Below, piece by piece: positions 1 through 7,615 of a stretch of DNA of 64,000 nucleotides. Source of the DNA: Rhizobium sp. P40RR-XXII (GTDB lineage Bacteria > Pseudomonadota > Alphaproteobacteria > Rhizobiales > Rhizobiaceae); assembly GCF_012641405.1 (NCBI RefSeq), contig NZ_JABAII010000013.1, forward strand, positions 62,001 to 126,000. Direction: 5' to 3'. The notes below the pieces were generated by a model, which was not told where the DNA came from, searched no databases, and worked only from the letters and a program-made list of their open reading frames with translations. The translations under genes and the position numbers were made by a program. Position 1 is the first letter of the stretch; each line of letters opens with the position of its first letter.

Positions 1-486
1 GCGATCGCCGGCACGAAGGCATCGATCGTCTGCACCCGCAAGACGACGCCAGGTCTTAGGGCTCTGGAGAAATATGCCGTGCGGGCCGGCGGCGGCATGA
101 ACCATCGCTTCGCGCTCTATGACGCGGTGCTGATCAAGGACAACCACGTCGCCATTGCCGGCGGCATCACTGAAGCCATCCGCCGCGCCAAGACGGGCGT
201 GGGCCACATGGTCAAGATCGAGGTCGAGGTGGATACGCTGGCGCAGCTTCGTGAAGCCATGCAGGAGGGGGTCGACGCGGTGCTGCTCGACAACATGACA
301 CCGGATCAACTGCGCGAGGCGGTCGATATCGTCGGTGGCCGGGCCATTACCGAAGCGTCGGGCCGCATCACGCCGGCAACGGCTGCCGCAATCGCCGCAT
401 CCGGCGTCGATCTCATCTCCGTCGGCTGGCTGACGCATAGCGCACCAACGCTCGATATCGGGCTGGATTGGAAGGCGGCGGTCTGA
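1..486 (+). CDS. nadC: Nicotinate-nucleotide pyrophosphorylase (carboxylating), 3' part
   Basis: The reading frame is open from base 1, so the 5' end lies outside the window; 161 C-terminal residues are present. NadC converts quinolinate and PRPP to nicotinate mononucleotide in de novo NAD synthesis. The fragment carries the family signature TRKTTPGLR near its start, then the G-G-G-x-N-H-R stretch, the LIKDNH motif, and the EVEV and LLDN(M) strands of the phosphoribosyltransferase barrel. The frame ends at TGA 484-486 and faces a minus-strand toxin gene, so nothing downstream is co-transcribed. nadA and nadB would be expected just upstream, but that cannot be seen here. Confidence 0.95.
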   Translation, partial: AIAGTKASIVCTRKTTPGLRALEKYAVRAGGGMNHRFALYDAVLIKDNHVAIAGGITEAIRRAKTGVGHMVKIEVEVDTLAQLREAMQEGVDAVLLDNMTPDQLREAVDIVGGRAITEASGRITPATAAAIAASGVDLISVGWLTHSAPTLDIGLDWKAAV

Positions 487-551
487 GGCAGGACGAGATA
501 CCACATTTTGGACGGCCGGGAACGCAAGGTTACCGGCTTCTGGTTGGTCAT

Positions 552-965
552 TTACCTCGTCAATGCGGATTGCACATCGGTCAACGCAAAATCATCTCCG
601 ACATACAGCAGAGGCGCTGAATGTTGTTTGGCAAGGGCATAGGCAAAGCAATCACCGAAATTCAGGCCGCCTCGCGTACCGAAACCCTTGCCGTATTCCA
701 CACGAGCCTTCATCGCGGCTCGCGCGAGATTGTCGTCTATCGAGGCAATCTCGATGCGGAACTCGGCCAAAAACTCGTCCAGATCGGCAATTGCTTCGCG
801 CCGGTTTCCCTCTTTGATCCTGCTCGTCATGACCGTGCCGGCCTCGACGTAATTCACAGCCGATATGAGACGAAGACTATCGGTCTGAAGAGCCATCATG
901 CAGTCGGAAGCTTCTGCCTCCTCGAACATGATCGCAATGATGGCAGACGCATCAACGATCATCAT
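552..965 (-). CDS. vapC: PIN-domain toxin, VapC family
   Basis: A 137-residue protein of typical VapC size. It starts MMIVDASAII, giving the first PIN acidic residue (Asp) on strand 1. A conserved Glu follows in the NYVEAGTV segment, and there are Asp residues in FGDCFAYALA and in YVGDDF. VapC toxins are Mg-dependent RNases neutralised by the antitoxin encoded just upstream. The start overlaps the antitoxin stop by 4 bp (ATGA), the usual translational coupling. The LNFGDCFAYALAK segment is characteristic of the Rv0624-like VapC group that pairs with ribbon-helix-helix antitoxins, which fits the neighbour. Confidence 0.9.
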   Translation of the reverse strand: MMIVDASAIIAIMFEEAEASDCMMALQTDSLRLISAVNYVEAGTVMTSRIKEGNRREAIADLDEFLAEFRIEIASIDDNLARAAMKARVEYGKGFGTRGGLNFGDCFAYALAKQHSAPLLYVGDDFALTDVQSALTR

Positions 966-1234
966 CGGGGGAAATCGAGTTCTTCAGCTGTATCGCCGAC
1001 CGCTTCATCCCATTCCTGTTTCGTGACGGCGCGGCGATCGTAGCGGCTGGCGCGCCCACGCACGAAAGCCTTCATGCGGGCAACATAGTCGCCATGCGCC
1101 TCCTGCTCGGCACGCAGCCGTTCCAGCCGCTCGCGCATGGCCTGGGTGATGGCGTCGGTCATGGTCTCGCCGGTCAGGCGGGACAGCTCCCGCGCCAGCC
1201 GATCCGCTTCTTCGGTCTTGATGCTCAATGCCAT
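962..1234 (-). CDS. vapB: Ribbon-helix-helix antitoxin, VapB (Rv0623-like)
   Basis: About 90 residues. The N-terminus (ALSIKTEEADRLARELSRLTGET) is the short beta strand and first helix of a VapB-type ribbon-helix-helix DNA-binding domain; the charged C-terminal half would wrap the toxin. Two ATGs are in frame, at 1240 and 1234. The second is chosen because AAAGAG directly abuts the first, while it is well spaced from the second. It overlaps vapC by 4 bp. A TCTAGAT inverted repeat just upstream is the likely autoregulatory site. Confidence 0.85.
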   Translation of the reverse strand: MALSIKTEEADRLARELSRLTGETMTDAITQAMRERLERLRAEQEAHGDYVARMKAFVRGRASRYDRRAVTKQEWDEAVGDTAEELDFPR

Positions 1235-1245
1235 CGCCATCTCTT

Positions 1246-1266
1246 TCTAGATAACTGATCTAGATA
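1246..1266. promoter_or_regulatory. Probable VapB autoregulatory operator
   Basis: TCTAGAT (1246-1252) and ATCTAGA (1258-1264) form a perfect 7-bp inverted repeat with a 5-bp spacer. The same segment is also a 13-bp-period direct repeat of TCTAGATA (1246-1253 and 1259-1266). It lies about 12 bp upstream of the vapB start, where VapBC complexes usually bind. Confidence 0.6.
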
Positions 1267-1380
1267 GCATGCATACGTCGCTTCTTCAATGGAAAAGGGT
1301 CACGATCAAGTTGAGCCTGGTTAATACGTAACCTAAATCGACTCTTTGACCTCTGATGCGACCTGCTCGCTGCTCAGCTT

Positions 1381-2157
1381 TCACACCACGACCGGCACCT
1401 GCGCGCCGTCCATGCTGATCACGACGCCGGTGACGTAGCTCGCCTTGGCCGAGCTCAGGAACGCAACGACATTGGCGATGTCGGCTGGATCGGCCATGTG
1501 GCCGATCGGGATACGCTGCAGGGCATCGGCGAGCGCCTCCTTCTCGGTCGAGCCGGAAGCCTTCGCCGCCGCCTTGAGGCCTTCGGCGACGCGATCGGTT
1601 TCCGTCAAGCCGGGATTGAGGCCGACGACGCGCACACCTCGGCCGGCATAGGCATTGGCAAGCCCGACGCTTGCAAGCATGAGGGCGGCATTAGCCGAGC
1701 CGCCCGCCACGTGGACGGGCGAGGCGATCTTGCCGCCGTTGCCGATAATATTGATGACCGCACCCGAGCCGCGTGAGCCCATGCGCTTGATCACGGGATC
1801 GATCACGTTGACGTAGGAAAAGTACTTCGCATCCATCGCAGCCCGCCAGATGGCGGGGGTCAATTCATCGGCCGGCGTGCGCGCCGCGGCACCTGCGCTG
1901 TTGACGAGGATATCGATCGGGCCGACGTCGGCCTCGACCTTATTTACCACGGCAAGTGCCTGCTCGTCGGAGATCAGATCGGCGGCATAGCCATGCGCGC
2001 CGGGAAGCCCGGAGAGGGCAGCATCGATATTGGACTGCGAGCGCGAGCAGATTGCGACGCGCGCACCTTCCTGCAGGAAGAGTTCAGCACAGGCATAGCC
2101 GATGCCCTTCGAGCCGCCCGTGATCAGAACGACTTTATCCTTCAAGCCAAGGTCCAT
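1381..2157 (-). CDS. Short-chain dehydrogenase/reductase-like protein lacking the catalytic triad
   Basis: 258 residues with an SDR Rossmann fold. The nucleotide-binding TGGSKGIG is at residues 13-20, NSAG replaces NNAG, and the post-catalytic LNPGLTETD segment (PG motif) is present. Aligned by eye to FabG-like SDRs, the Ser, Tyr and Lys of the active site fall on Gly, Gly and Asn in INIIGNGG...HVAGGSANAAL, so the classical S-Y-K chemistry is missing. Start at 2157 is chosen over the upstream ATG because GGAGAG precedes it at good spacing and the fold begins there. The gene lies 102 bp downstream of the RpiR regulator on the same strand and may be co-transcribed. Substrate unknown. Confidence 0.8.
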   Translation of the reverse strand: MDLGLKDKVVLITGGSKGIGYACAELFLQEGARVAICSRSQSNIDAALSGLPGAHGYAADLISDEQALAVVNKVEADVGPIDILVNSAGAAARTPADELTPAIWRAAMDAKYFSYVNVIDPVIKRMGSRGSGAVINIIGNGGKIASPVHVAGGSANAALMLASVGLANAYAGRGVRVVGLNPGLTETDRVAEGLKAAAKASGSTEKEALADALQRIPIGHMADPADIANVVAFLSSAKASYVTGVVISMDGAQVPVVV

Positions 2158-2259
2158 GGAATCTCTCCGGTACGGTTTGCTAGGGATCGCCAAGCTACGT
2201 CCCGAAATCACCACCGTACAGGGTCGCGGTCGTCACAGCTTGGTTACCGGAGCGCGATC

Positions 2260-3120
2260 TTATGAAAGACGCTTGGCCTTCAGCACGGACACGGCCGTCT
2301 CGCTATTATGGACGTAATCATTGGCATCGGGCTGGCGCTGCACCAGCAGAATGAACAGAAGATCGGTCAGCATCAGCTGCGCGTCGCGCGCGGTGATCGC
2401 CGAGGAGCGGACGCGATCCTCGTCGCCGACGGTGTGAAGGCAGATGTCGGCGACGCGGGCAAGCGGGTTGTCCTGTAGCCCGGTGACGGCAACGACGGTT
2501 GCCTGGCGCTGGCTTGCCAGTTCCGCGATCCGCAGGGTTTCGATGCTGGCGCCGGAATAGGAAAGCGCAAAAAGCAGGTCGTCCGGACCCAGGGTCGACG
2601 CGTTGGCCATCTGCACATGGCTGTCGCTGTCATGCAGCACGTTGCGCCCGAGCTTCATCAACTTGTAGGAAAAGTCGCGTGCGACCAGCGACGAGGCGCC
2701 GACACCGGCCAGATGGATACGCCGGGCGTCGTGAAGCGCTTCGAGCGCTTTTTCGATATTGGCTTCGTTGTTGACGGAGATGGTTTGCTGCATCGCCTGC
2801 ATCTTGCTGCCGAGCAGCTTCTGCAGGATCGTGAGATAGCCGTCGCCGACCTCGATCGTGCCATGGATCATCCCAGCAGGCGCCTGCCATTCCTGTGCCT
2901 TGGCCTCGCTGACGGCAAGCTTCAATTCCTGATAGCCGGCATAGCCGAGCTTCTGGCTGAACTTGACGACGCTCGACTGGCTGCGGCCCGTTTCCACCGC
3001 CAGAGCCGCGGAGGACAGACGCAACATCTGGTCGGGATTATCGATGATGAATCGGCCGATCTGGCGGTCGGCGGGGGCCATGGCTTCGAGCTGCGCGCTG
3101 ATTTTCTTTAAGATCGACAT
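2260..3120 (-). CDS. murR: RpiR-family transcriptional regulator, MurR-like
   Basis: 286 residues. The N-terminal HTH_6 domain (residues 1-80, helix-turn-helix around ALAVETGRSQSSVVKFSQKLG) is followed by a SIS sugar-phosphate-binding domain (about 120-255, with GVGASSLVARD and SYSGASIET). MurR proteins sense MurNAc-6-phosphate, the product of AnmK and substrate of MurQ. Both enzymes are encoded in this locus, which is why MurR is favoured over other RpiR members. It is transcribed divergently from murA, with a perfect ATTGGAAT inverted repeat between them. AAGGA lies 5 bp before the ATG. Effector and sign of regulation are inferred. Confidence 0.8.
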   Translation of the reverse strand: MSILKKISAQLEAMAPADRQIGRFIIDNPDQMLRLSSAALAVETGRSQSSVVKFSQKLGYAGYQELKLAVSEAKAQEWQAPAGMIHGTIEVGDGYLTILQKLLGSKMQAMQQTISVNNEANIEKALEALHDARRIHLAGVGASSLVARDFSYKLMKLGRNVLHDSDSHVQMANASTLGPDDLLFALSYSGASIETLRIAELASQRQATVVAVTGLQDNPLARVADICLHTVGDEDRVRSSAITARDAQLMLTDLLFILLVQRQPDANDYVHNSETAVSVLKAKRLS

Positions 3121-3228
3121 TTGGTCCTTCAGGGGTCCCTTCAGGCCGTCAACACCGACCGCAGTGAAAATAGCATCCGGTGTGGGCTCTGCAATCTCGC
3201 TTCGTGCGATCGGACATTATCATAGCAA

Positions 3229-3249
3229 ATTGGAATAAAAAATTCCAAT
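3229..3249. promoter_or_regulatory. Probable MurR operator 1
   Basis: Perfect 8-bp inverted repeat ATTGGAAT (3229-3236), 5-bp spacer AAAAA, ATTCCAAT (3242-3249), in the murR/murA divergent region just upstream of a TTGACA box. The same GGAAT-N5-ATTCC arrangement recurs before murQ at 6377-6391, which supports a shared regulator. Confidence 0.7.
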
Positions 3250-3254
3250 TCCCG

Positions 3255-3282
3255 TTGACAGCATGGAATGGTCGAATAATCT
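3255..3282 (+). promoter_or_regulatory. Putative sigma70-type promoter of murA-kinase operon
   Basis: TTGACA (3255-3260), a 16-bp spacer and TAATCT (3277-3282). The -35 is a perfect match; the -10 is weak (3 of 6). Operator 1 ends 5 bp upstream of the -35, a position that would allow repression. Confidence 0.45.
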
Positions 3283-3340
3283 CTGAGGGGAACGACGGTG
3301 GCTTTTGTGCCCTTGTCTATTTCCTCGGCGGATATTCATC

Positions 3341-4597
3341 ATGGACAGACTTCGCATCTCCGGCGGCAGAAGGTTGCAGGGCGCGGTGACCATCGCCGGC
3401 GCGAAGAACGCGGCGCTGCCGCAGATCGCGGCGGCGCTTTTAAGCCCGCATCCGCTGGAGCTGACCAACCTGCCCTTAGTCAGCGATGTCGAGAACATGC
3501 TCGATGTCATTGCCCTGCACGGTGCCAAGGTCGAGCGCGGGCCGCATGGCACGACGATCGATGCAAGCGATATCGTCTCGAAGGAGACGTCGTATGATAC
3601 CGTCAGGCGCATGCGGGCAACCGTGCTGGTGCTGGCGCCATTGCTTGCCCGCTTCGGCCATGCGCGCGTCTCGCTTCCCGGCGGCTGCGCCATCGGCGCG
3701 CGGCCCGTCGATATGCACATCAAGGCGCTATCGAGCCTCGGCGCCGATATTGCGATCGAAAGCGGACTGATCGTCGCTTCGGCTTTAAATGGGCTGAAGG
3801 GCGCGCGGATCGTCTTGAGCTCGCCATCCGTCGGCGCGACGGAAACGGCGATGATGGCCGCCTGCGCGGCCAAGGGCGAAACCGAGATCCTGAATGCCGC
3901 CCGCGAGCCGGAAGTGGCTGATCTGGCAGCCTGCCTCAGCGCCATGGGCGCGCGGATCGAAGGCGCAGGCACGCATCGCATCCTCATCGATGGTGACGCC
4001 GACTGGCGTCCTGCCAGGCATCATGGCATCCCCGACCGTATCGAGGCCGGCACCTATGCCGTGGCGGCGGCAATCACCGGCGGCCAGCTCGAGCTCATTC
4101 ATGCGCGCTTAGAAAATCTGGCTTCGGTCGTTCAGGCGCTCGAAGCCATGGGCGTCAGCGTCTGGCCGAGCGATCGCGGTCTCGTCGTTTCCCGGGACGG
4201 CCCGCTCAAGGGTGCCGATATCACCACGGAACCCTATCCAGGTTTTCCAACGGACCTGCAGGCGCAGTTCATGGCTCTCGCCTGCTGCGCCGCCGGCGCC
4301 TCGCTGATCCGCGAGACGGTATTCGAAAATCGCTTCATGCATGTACCGGAGCTGACGCGGCTCGGCGCCAACATCACGCTGCAAGGGACGACGGCTTTGG
4401 TGCGCGGTGGCGCACCGCTCAAGGGCGCGCAGCTCATGGCGACGGACCTTCGCGCTTCCGTGTCGCTGGTCCTCGCCGCTCTCGTGTCGGAAGGCGAAAC
4501 CATCGTCAACCGCGTCTATCATCTCGACCGCGGCTACGAGCAGCTGGATCGCAAACTGCGTCTCTGCGGCGCCGATATCGAACGGCTGATCTCATGA
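3341..4597 (+). CDS. murA: UDP-N-acetylglucosamine 1-carboxyvinyltransferase (MurA-type)
   Basis: 418 residues, matching the usual MurA length. MurA transfers enolpyruvate from PEP to UDP-GlcNAc, the first committed step of peptidoglycan precursor synthesis, in the cytoplasm. Lys22-Asn23 (GAKNAALP), the PEP-attacking Cys116 in SLPGGCAIGARPVD, the DRIEAGT motif, FPTDLQAQF and ENRFMHVPEL are all intact, so it should be active. Start at 3341 gives MDRLRIS, which aligns with the family N-terminus; the longer ORF upstream does not. It overlaps the sugar kinase by 4 bp. Its position beside murR and away from division and cell-wall clusters suggests an accessory copy dedicated to recycling. A main murA elsewhere is likely but not visible. 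Confidence 0.92.
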   Translation: MDRLRISGGRRLQGAVTIAGAKNAALPQIAAALLSPHPLELTNLPLVSDVENMLDVIALHGAKVERGPHGTTIDASDIVSKETSYDTVRRMRATVLVLAPLLARFGHARVSLPGGCAIGARPVDMHIKALSSLGADIAIESGLIVASALNGLKGARIVLSSPSVGATETAMMAACAAKGETEILNAAREPEVADLAACLSAMGARIEGAGTHRILIDGDADWRPARHHGIPDRIEAGTYAVAAAITGGQLELIHARLENLASVVQALEAMGVSVWPSDRGLVVSRDGPLKGADITTEPYPGFPTDLQAQFMALACCAAGASLIRETVFENRFMHVPELTRLGANITLQGTTALVRGGAPLKGAQLMATDLRASVSLVLAALVSEGETIVNRVYHLDRGYEQLDRKLRLCGADIERLIS

Positions 4598-5490
4598 CTG
4601 CCGCATCGGAAAGCGCCCCTTATTTCCTCGGCGTCGATGGCGGCGGCACCGGCTGCCGGGCGCGCATCGAGAATGCCGAGGGCACCGTTTTAGGGCAGGG
4701 GTTGTCCGGGCCGGCGACGACCCGTCTTGGCATCGCCGAAGCGTGGGCGTCGATTTCGCGTGCATTCGACGCTGCCATCGAGGAGGCGGGGTTAAACGCT
4801 TCCGATATCAGGCGCATTCATGCAGGCGTCGGATTGGCGGGGATCGGCCGCAAAGGCGCGCTTGCCGCGCTCAAGGCGATAGAACACCCCTTTGCCAGCA
4901 TCGATTTCGTCAGCGACGGCGAGGGCGCCTGCCTTGGCGCGCATTCCGGTCGCGATGGTGCCATCGTGATTGCCGGGACGGGCTCCATTGGGCTCGGTCT
5001 CGTCGAGGGGCGGCAATTACGGGTTGGCGGCTATGGGTTTCCGATCTCGGATGAAGGCAGCGGTGCCTATCTCGGGCTGAAGACGGTGCAGCTTGCGCTG
5101 CGCGCCCATGATGGTCGCGAACAGAAGACGGCGCTGCTGGCCGAGATCATGCAGCGTTTCCAGAACGATCCGATGGAAGCCGTCGCCTGGATGGATCGGG
5201 CATCGGCCACGGATTACGCGGCTCTTGCGCCGATGGTCCTGCGCCACGCCGATCAAGGTGATGCGGTTGCACGTCGGATCGTGCAGGGCGCTGCCGGCCA
5301 TATCGATACGCTGGTTCGCACCCTGTTCGAGAAGGGGGCGCCGCGCGTGTGTCTGCTCGGCGGTCTCGCAAGCCCGCTCGAGCCCTGGCTTGCACCCGAT
5401 GTGCGCCGCCGGCTGAAACCCATCGATGGCGATGCGGTCTCCGGCGCGATCATTCTGGCCAGACGATCCGCTAGCCTGGTCCCGAACTGA
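4594..5490 (+). CDS. BadF/BadG-family sugar kinase (probable N-acetylglucosamine or MurNAc kinase)
   Basis: 298 residues of the ASKHA fold. DGGGTGCRA (phosphate 1, residues 15-23), DGEGA (phosphate 2), AGTGS and LLGGLASPL (adenosine motif) are visible, with GFPISDEGSG in the middle, as in GlcNAc kinases of the BadF/NagK group. The expected reaction is ATP-dependent 6-phosphorylation of GlcNAc or MurNAc released from muropeptides. The start overlaps the murA stop (ATGA), implying coupled translation. In the recycling context it would provide GlcNAc-6-P, which the MurQ branch also produces. Sugar specificity cannot be read from the sequence. Confidence 0.8.
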   Translation: MTAASESAPYFLGVDGGGTGCRARIENAEGTVLGQGLSGPATTRLGIAEAWASISRAFDAAIEEAGLNASDIRRIHAGVGLAGIGRKGALAALKAIEHPFASIDFVSDGEGACLGAHSGRDGAIVIAGTGSIGLGLVEGRQLRVGGYGFPISDEGSGAYLGLKTVQLALRAHDGREQKTALLAEIMQRFQNDPMEAVAWMDRASATDYAALAPMVLRHADQGDAVARRIVQGAAGHIDTLVRTLFEKGAPRVCLLGGLASPLEPWLAPDVRRRLKPIDGDAVSGAIILARRSASLVPN

Positions 5491-5539
5491 TCGACGCCTT
5501 CTCTCCTCTCTTGATTTCATCGGCGGCAAGCTCTATTTT

Positions 5540-5555
5540 TGACTACATATGGTCA
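5540..5555. promoter_or_regulatory. Possible Phd autoregulatory site
   Basis: TGAC (5540-5543) and GTCA (5552-5555) flank an ACATAT core, an imperfect palindrome (6 of 8 paired positions) located 20 bp before the antitoxin start. Phd/YefM antitoxins usually bind such TGAC...GTCA sites. Confidence 0.4.
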
Positions 5556-5575
5556 TTTTAGTTTGGGAGCACGTG

Positions 5576-5827
5576 ATGTCGACAATTAGCGTGGCAGAGG
5601 CAAAGGCTGGCTTTGCCAATCTGGTTGACGAAGCCGCCAACGGCGATTTTGTCACCATCACGCGCCACGGGAAGCCCGCTGCCGTGCTTGTGTCCGTCGA
5701 AGCAGCCGAGGCTGCAAAGAAGGCTTTGGAGAAGCCGAGGCCGAATTTCGGAGATTTCCTGCTCACCTTTCCCGGTGGCATCGATTTGGATCGAAACTCC
5801 TCAAAAATGAGGGACGTTGATTTGTGA
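5576..5827 (+). CDS. Phd/YefM-family antitoxin
   Basis: 83 residues. The N-terminus ISVAEAKAGFANLVDEAANGDFVTI is the DNA-binding Phd fold, followed by the TRHGKPAAVLVS strand typical of the family. Start 5576 is set by GGGAG 6 bp upstream; the longer ATG at 5549 would add a non-family extension. It overlaps the following PIN toxin by 4 bp (GTGA). The C-terminal tail (PNFGDFLLTFPGG...) is typical of Phd antitoxins paired with FitB/VapC toxins. The module interrupts the peptidoglycan-recycling genes. Confidence 0.88.
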   Translation: MSTISVAEAKAGFANLVDEAANGDFVTITRHGKPAAVLVSVEAAEAAKKALEKPRPNFGDFLLTFPGGIDLDRNSSKMRDVDL

Positions 5828-6270
5828 CCGCATACCTGCTCGATACGAATATTATCAGCAGGTTTGCGCCGGATAAGGTGCCTCCGTCCAATGCTGTACG
5901 GAGCTGGTTCCATAGCCAGGGCGAAGCCGACGCACTTTTTCTGTCGGCTATGTCCGTTTCTGAGATCGAAAAGGGAATGCGCTCCCTTCATCGTCGCGGT
6001 GGGACTGAGCGAGCCAAGCGGCTTTCTAACTGGCTCGATTTCGTCACAGACAGTTTTGGTGATCGTATCCTACCCATGGATACGGTCGTCGCGCGGATTG
6101 CCGGCGCTCTGGAAGACGATGCCCTAAGCAAGGGCCACAATCCCGGCCTCGGGGACATTATCATTGCGGCGACGGCGCGGGCTTATGACCTGACTGTCAT
6201 CACCGAGAACTTACGGCATTTCCAGCCGCTCGACGTATCCGTTGATCTTCCGGCTGTTTTCCGGCCGTGA
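5824..6270 (+). CDS. PIN-domain toxin, VapC/FitB-like
   Basis: 148 residues with a GTG start overlapping the antitoxin stop. PIN acidic positions are visible: Asp in YLLDTNIIS, Glu in SVSEIEKGM, and Asp in GLGDIIIAATA; TVITENLRHF occupies the last strand. The protein is predicted to be an RNase inhibited by the adjacent Phd antitoxin. PIN toxins with Phd antitoxins are a common rhizobial pairing. Nothing links the module functionally to the flanking cell-wall genes. Confidence 0.88.
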   Translation: MTAYLLDTNIISRFAPDKVPPSNAVRSWFHSQGEADALFLSAMSVSEIEKGMRSLHRRGGTERAKRLSNWLDFVTDSFGDRILPMDTVVARIAGALEDDALSKGHNPGLGDIIIAATARAYDLTVITENLRHFQPLDVSVDLPAVFRP

Positions 6271-6376
6271 TGATCGGGCAGAGTGTTTGATCGAGCGACA
6301 ATCCTACTGGCACGCTGTCCGATGTGTAAGGCCCCGCTGACGCATGATCGCGGTGGGACGTCTACGCGAACAAGAT

Positions 6377-6391
6377 GGAATATTTTATTCC
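6377..6391. promoter_or_regulatory. Probable MurR operator 2 (upstream of murQ)
   Basis: GGAAT (6377-6381), spacer ATTTT, ATTCC (6387-6391): 5-bp arms with the same 5-bp AT spacer as operator 1. It sits 9 bp upstream of a TTGACG box (6400-6405). The 340-bp region 6271-6610 otherwise holds only this promoter region; a 77-codon frame running through it is not credible. Confidence 0.6.
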
Positions 6392-6399
6392 TTAATGGA

Positions 6400-6428
6400 T
6401 TGACGAGAGGAATAAACGGGCATAGTGT
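6400..6428 (+). promoter_or_regulatory. Putative promoter of murQ operon
   Basis: TTGACG (6400-6405), 17-bp spacer, TAGTGT (6423-6428). The -35 matches well and the -10 is weak. This would leave a leader of about 175 nt before the murQ ATG. Confidence 0.35.
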
Positions 6429-6610
6429 TAACCTAGGTAAACAGGGAATGGACGGGGAACGAAGCCGAAAAAGGCCATCCTCAGTCCCGGCTGGCTTTGG
6501 TCGTCCGTCTTGCTGAAAACCGATCCTTGCTGCGGTGTGCCCAATGTTCATGTGATTGGGCGCGCCACGCTGACTTATTGATATCGAAGCGTTATTTCGC
6601 GAGCAGGCCC

Positions 6611-7534
6611 ATGACAGAGCAGAAATTGATATCCGAACTGGAGCAGTTGGTTTCCGAAGGGCGCAACCCGAATACGATGCATATCGATCTATTGCCGACC
6701 TTCGATATCCTGCGTGAAATCAACTATGAGGATCAGACGGTGCCGGTCGCCGTCGAAAAGGTGATCCCGGCAATCGCCGCCGCCGTCAATCAGATCGTCA
6801 TTGCCTTCCAGAAGGGTGGCCGGCTGATCTATATGGGGGCTGGCACCAGCGGCCGGCTCGGCGTTCTCGATGCCTCCGAATGCCCGCCCACCTTCAGTGT
6901 ACCGCCTGACATGGTCATCGGCCTGATCGCCGGCGGCCCGGATGCGCTGCGGCGCTCGATCGAAGGCGCGGAGGATGATCCGGCGCAGGGGCGCCAGGCG
7001 CTGGAAGAGATCAACCTGACCAGGGACGATGTCGTCGTCGGCATCGCCGTCAGTGGCCGCACGCCCTATGTCATTGGTGGCTTGAACTATGCCAAGAGCA
7101 TCGGCGCCTTCACGGTTGCGCTATCCTGCAACCCGAATTCCATCATTGCCGGCATTGCCGATCTGGCGATCTCGCCGGTCGTCGGCCCCGAAATCCTGAC
7201 CGGCTCTACCAGGCTGAAGTCCGGCACGGCCCAGAAGCTCATTCTCAACATGCTGACGACGGCAAGCATGATCCGCATCGGCAAGAGCTATCAAAACCTC
7301 ATGGTCGACGTCAGTGCCAGCAACAAGAAGCTGGTGGCGCGCGCCTCGCGCATCGTCATGCAGGCGACCGGCTGCACCCAGCATGAAGCGCGCCGCGTAC
7401 TCGATCTGACGGGAAACGACGTCAAGCTTGCCATTCTCATGGAAATTACCGGGATGGGCATTGAAGAAGCCCGCACGGCATTGCAAAACGCTGATGGATT
7501 CCTGCGCAAGGCCATCAACGCCAGGACTGCTTGA
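6611..7534 (+). CDS. murQ: N-acetylmuramic acid 6-phosphate etherase
   Basis: 307 residues, close to the usual 300. MurQ cleaves the D-lactyl ether of MurNAc-6-P to give GlcNAc-6-P and D-lactate in the cytoplasm. The SIS domain with the near-invariant YMGAGTSGRLGVLDASECPPTF stretch is complete, as are IEGAEDD, AVSGRTPYVIGGL and the C-terminal LDLTGNDVKLAILM. Start 6611 gives MTEQKLISELEQL, which aligns with the family; upstream codons do not. It is the first gene of a run that continues into the ABC transporter, hydrolase and anmK, and it is the direct consumer of the AnmK product. Confidence 0.95.
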   Translation: MTEQKLISELEQLVSEGRNPNTMHIDLLPTFDILREINYEDQTVPVAVEKVIPAIAAAVNQIVIAFQKGGRLIYMGAGTSGRLGVLDASECPPTFSVPPDMVIGLIAGGPDALRRSIEGAEDDPAQGRQALEEINLTRDDVVVGIAVSGRTPYVIGGLNYAKSIGAFTVALSCNPNSIIAGIADLAISPVVGPEILTGSTRLKSGTAQKLILNMLTTASMIRIGKSYQNLMVDVSASNKKLVARASRIVMQATGCTQHEARRVLDLTGNDVKLAILMEITGMGIEEARTALQNADGFLRKAINARTA

Positions 7535-7539
7535 GACAA

Positions 7540-7561
7540 CCATCGCGGCATGCCGCGATGG
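7540..7561 (+). other. Perfect 22-nt palindrome in murQ-transporter intergenic region
   Basis: CCATCGCGG (7540-7548), CATG loop, CCGCGATGG (7553-7561). RNA would fold into a 9-bp GC-rich hairpin 6 bp after the murQ stop. There is no T tract, so it is more likely an mRNA processing or stability element than a terminator. Confidence 0.6.
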
Positions 7562-7615
7562 CAATCAATGGGCCAAAATCGGCCGGGGACATTTAAAAAA
7601 TTTGGAGGACTGGCA

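Noticed and set aside
6283..6516. 77-codon ORF upstream of murQ
   Set aside because: It crosses the inverted repeat and promoter region and shows no ribosome-binding site or family.
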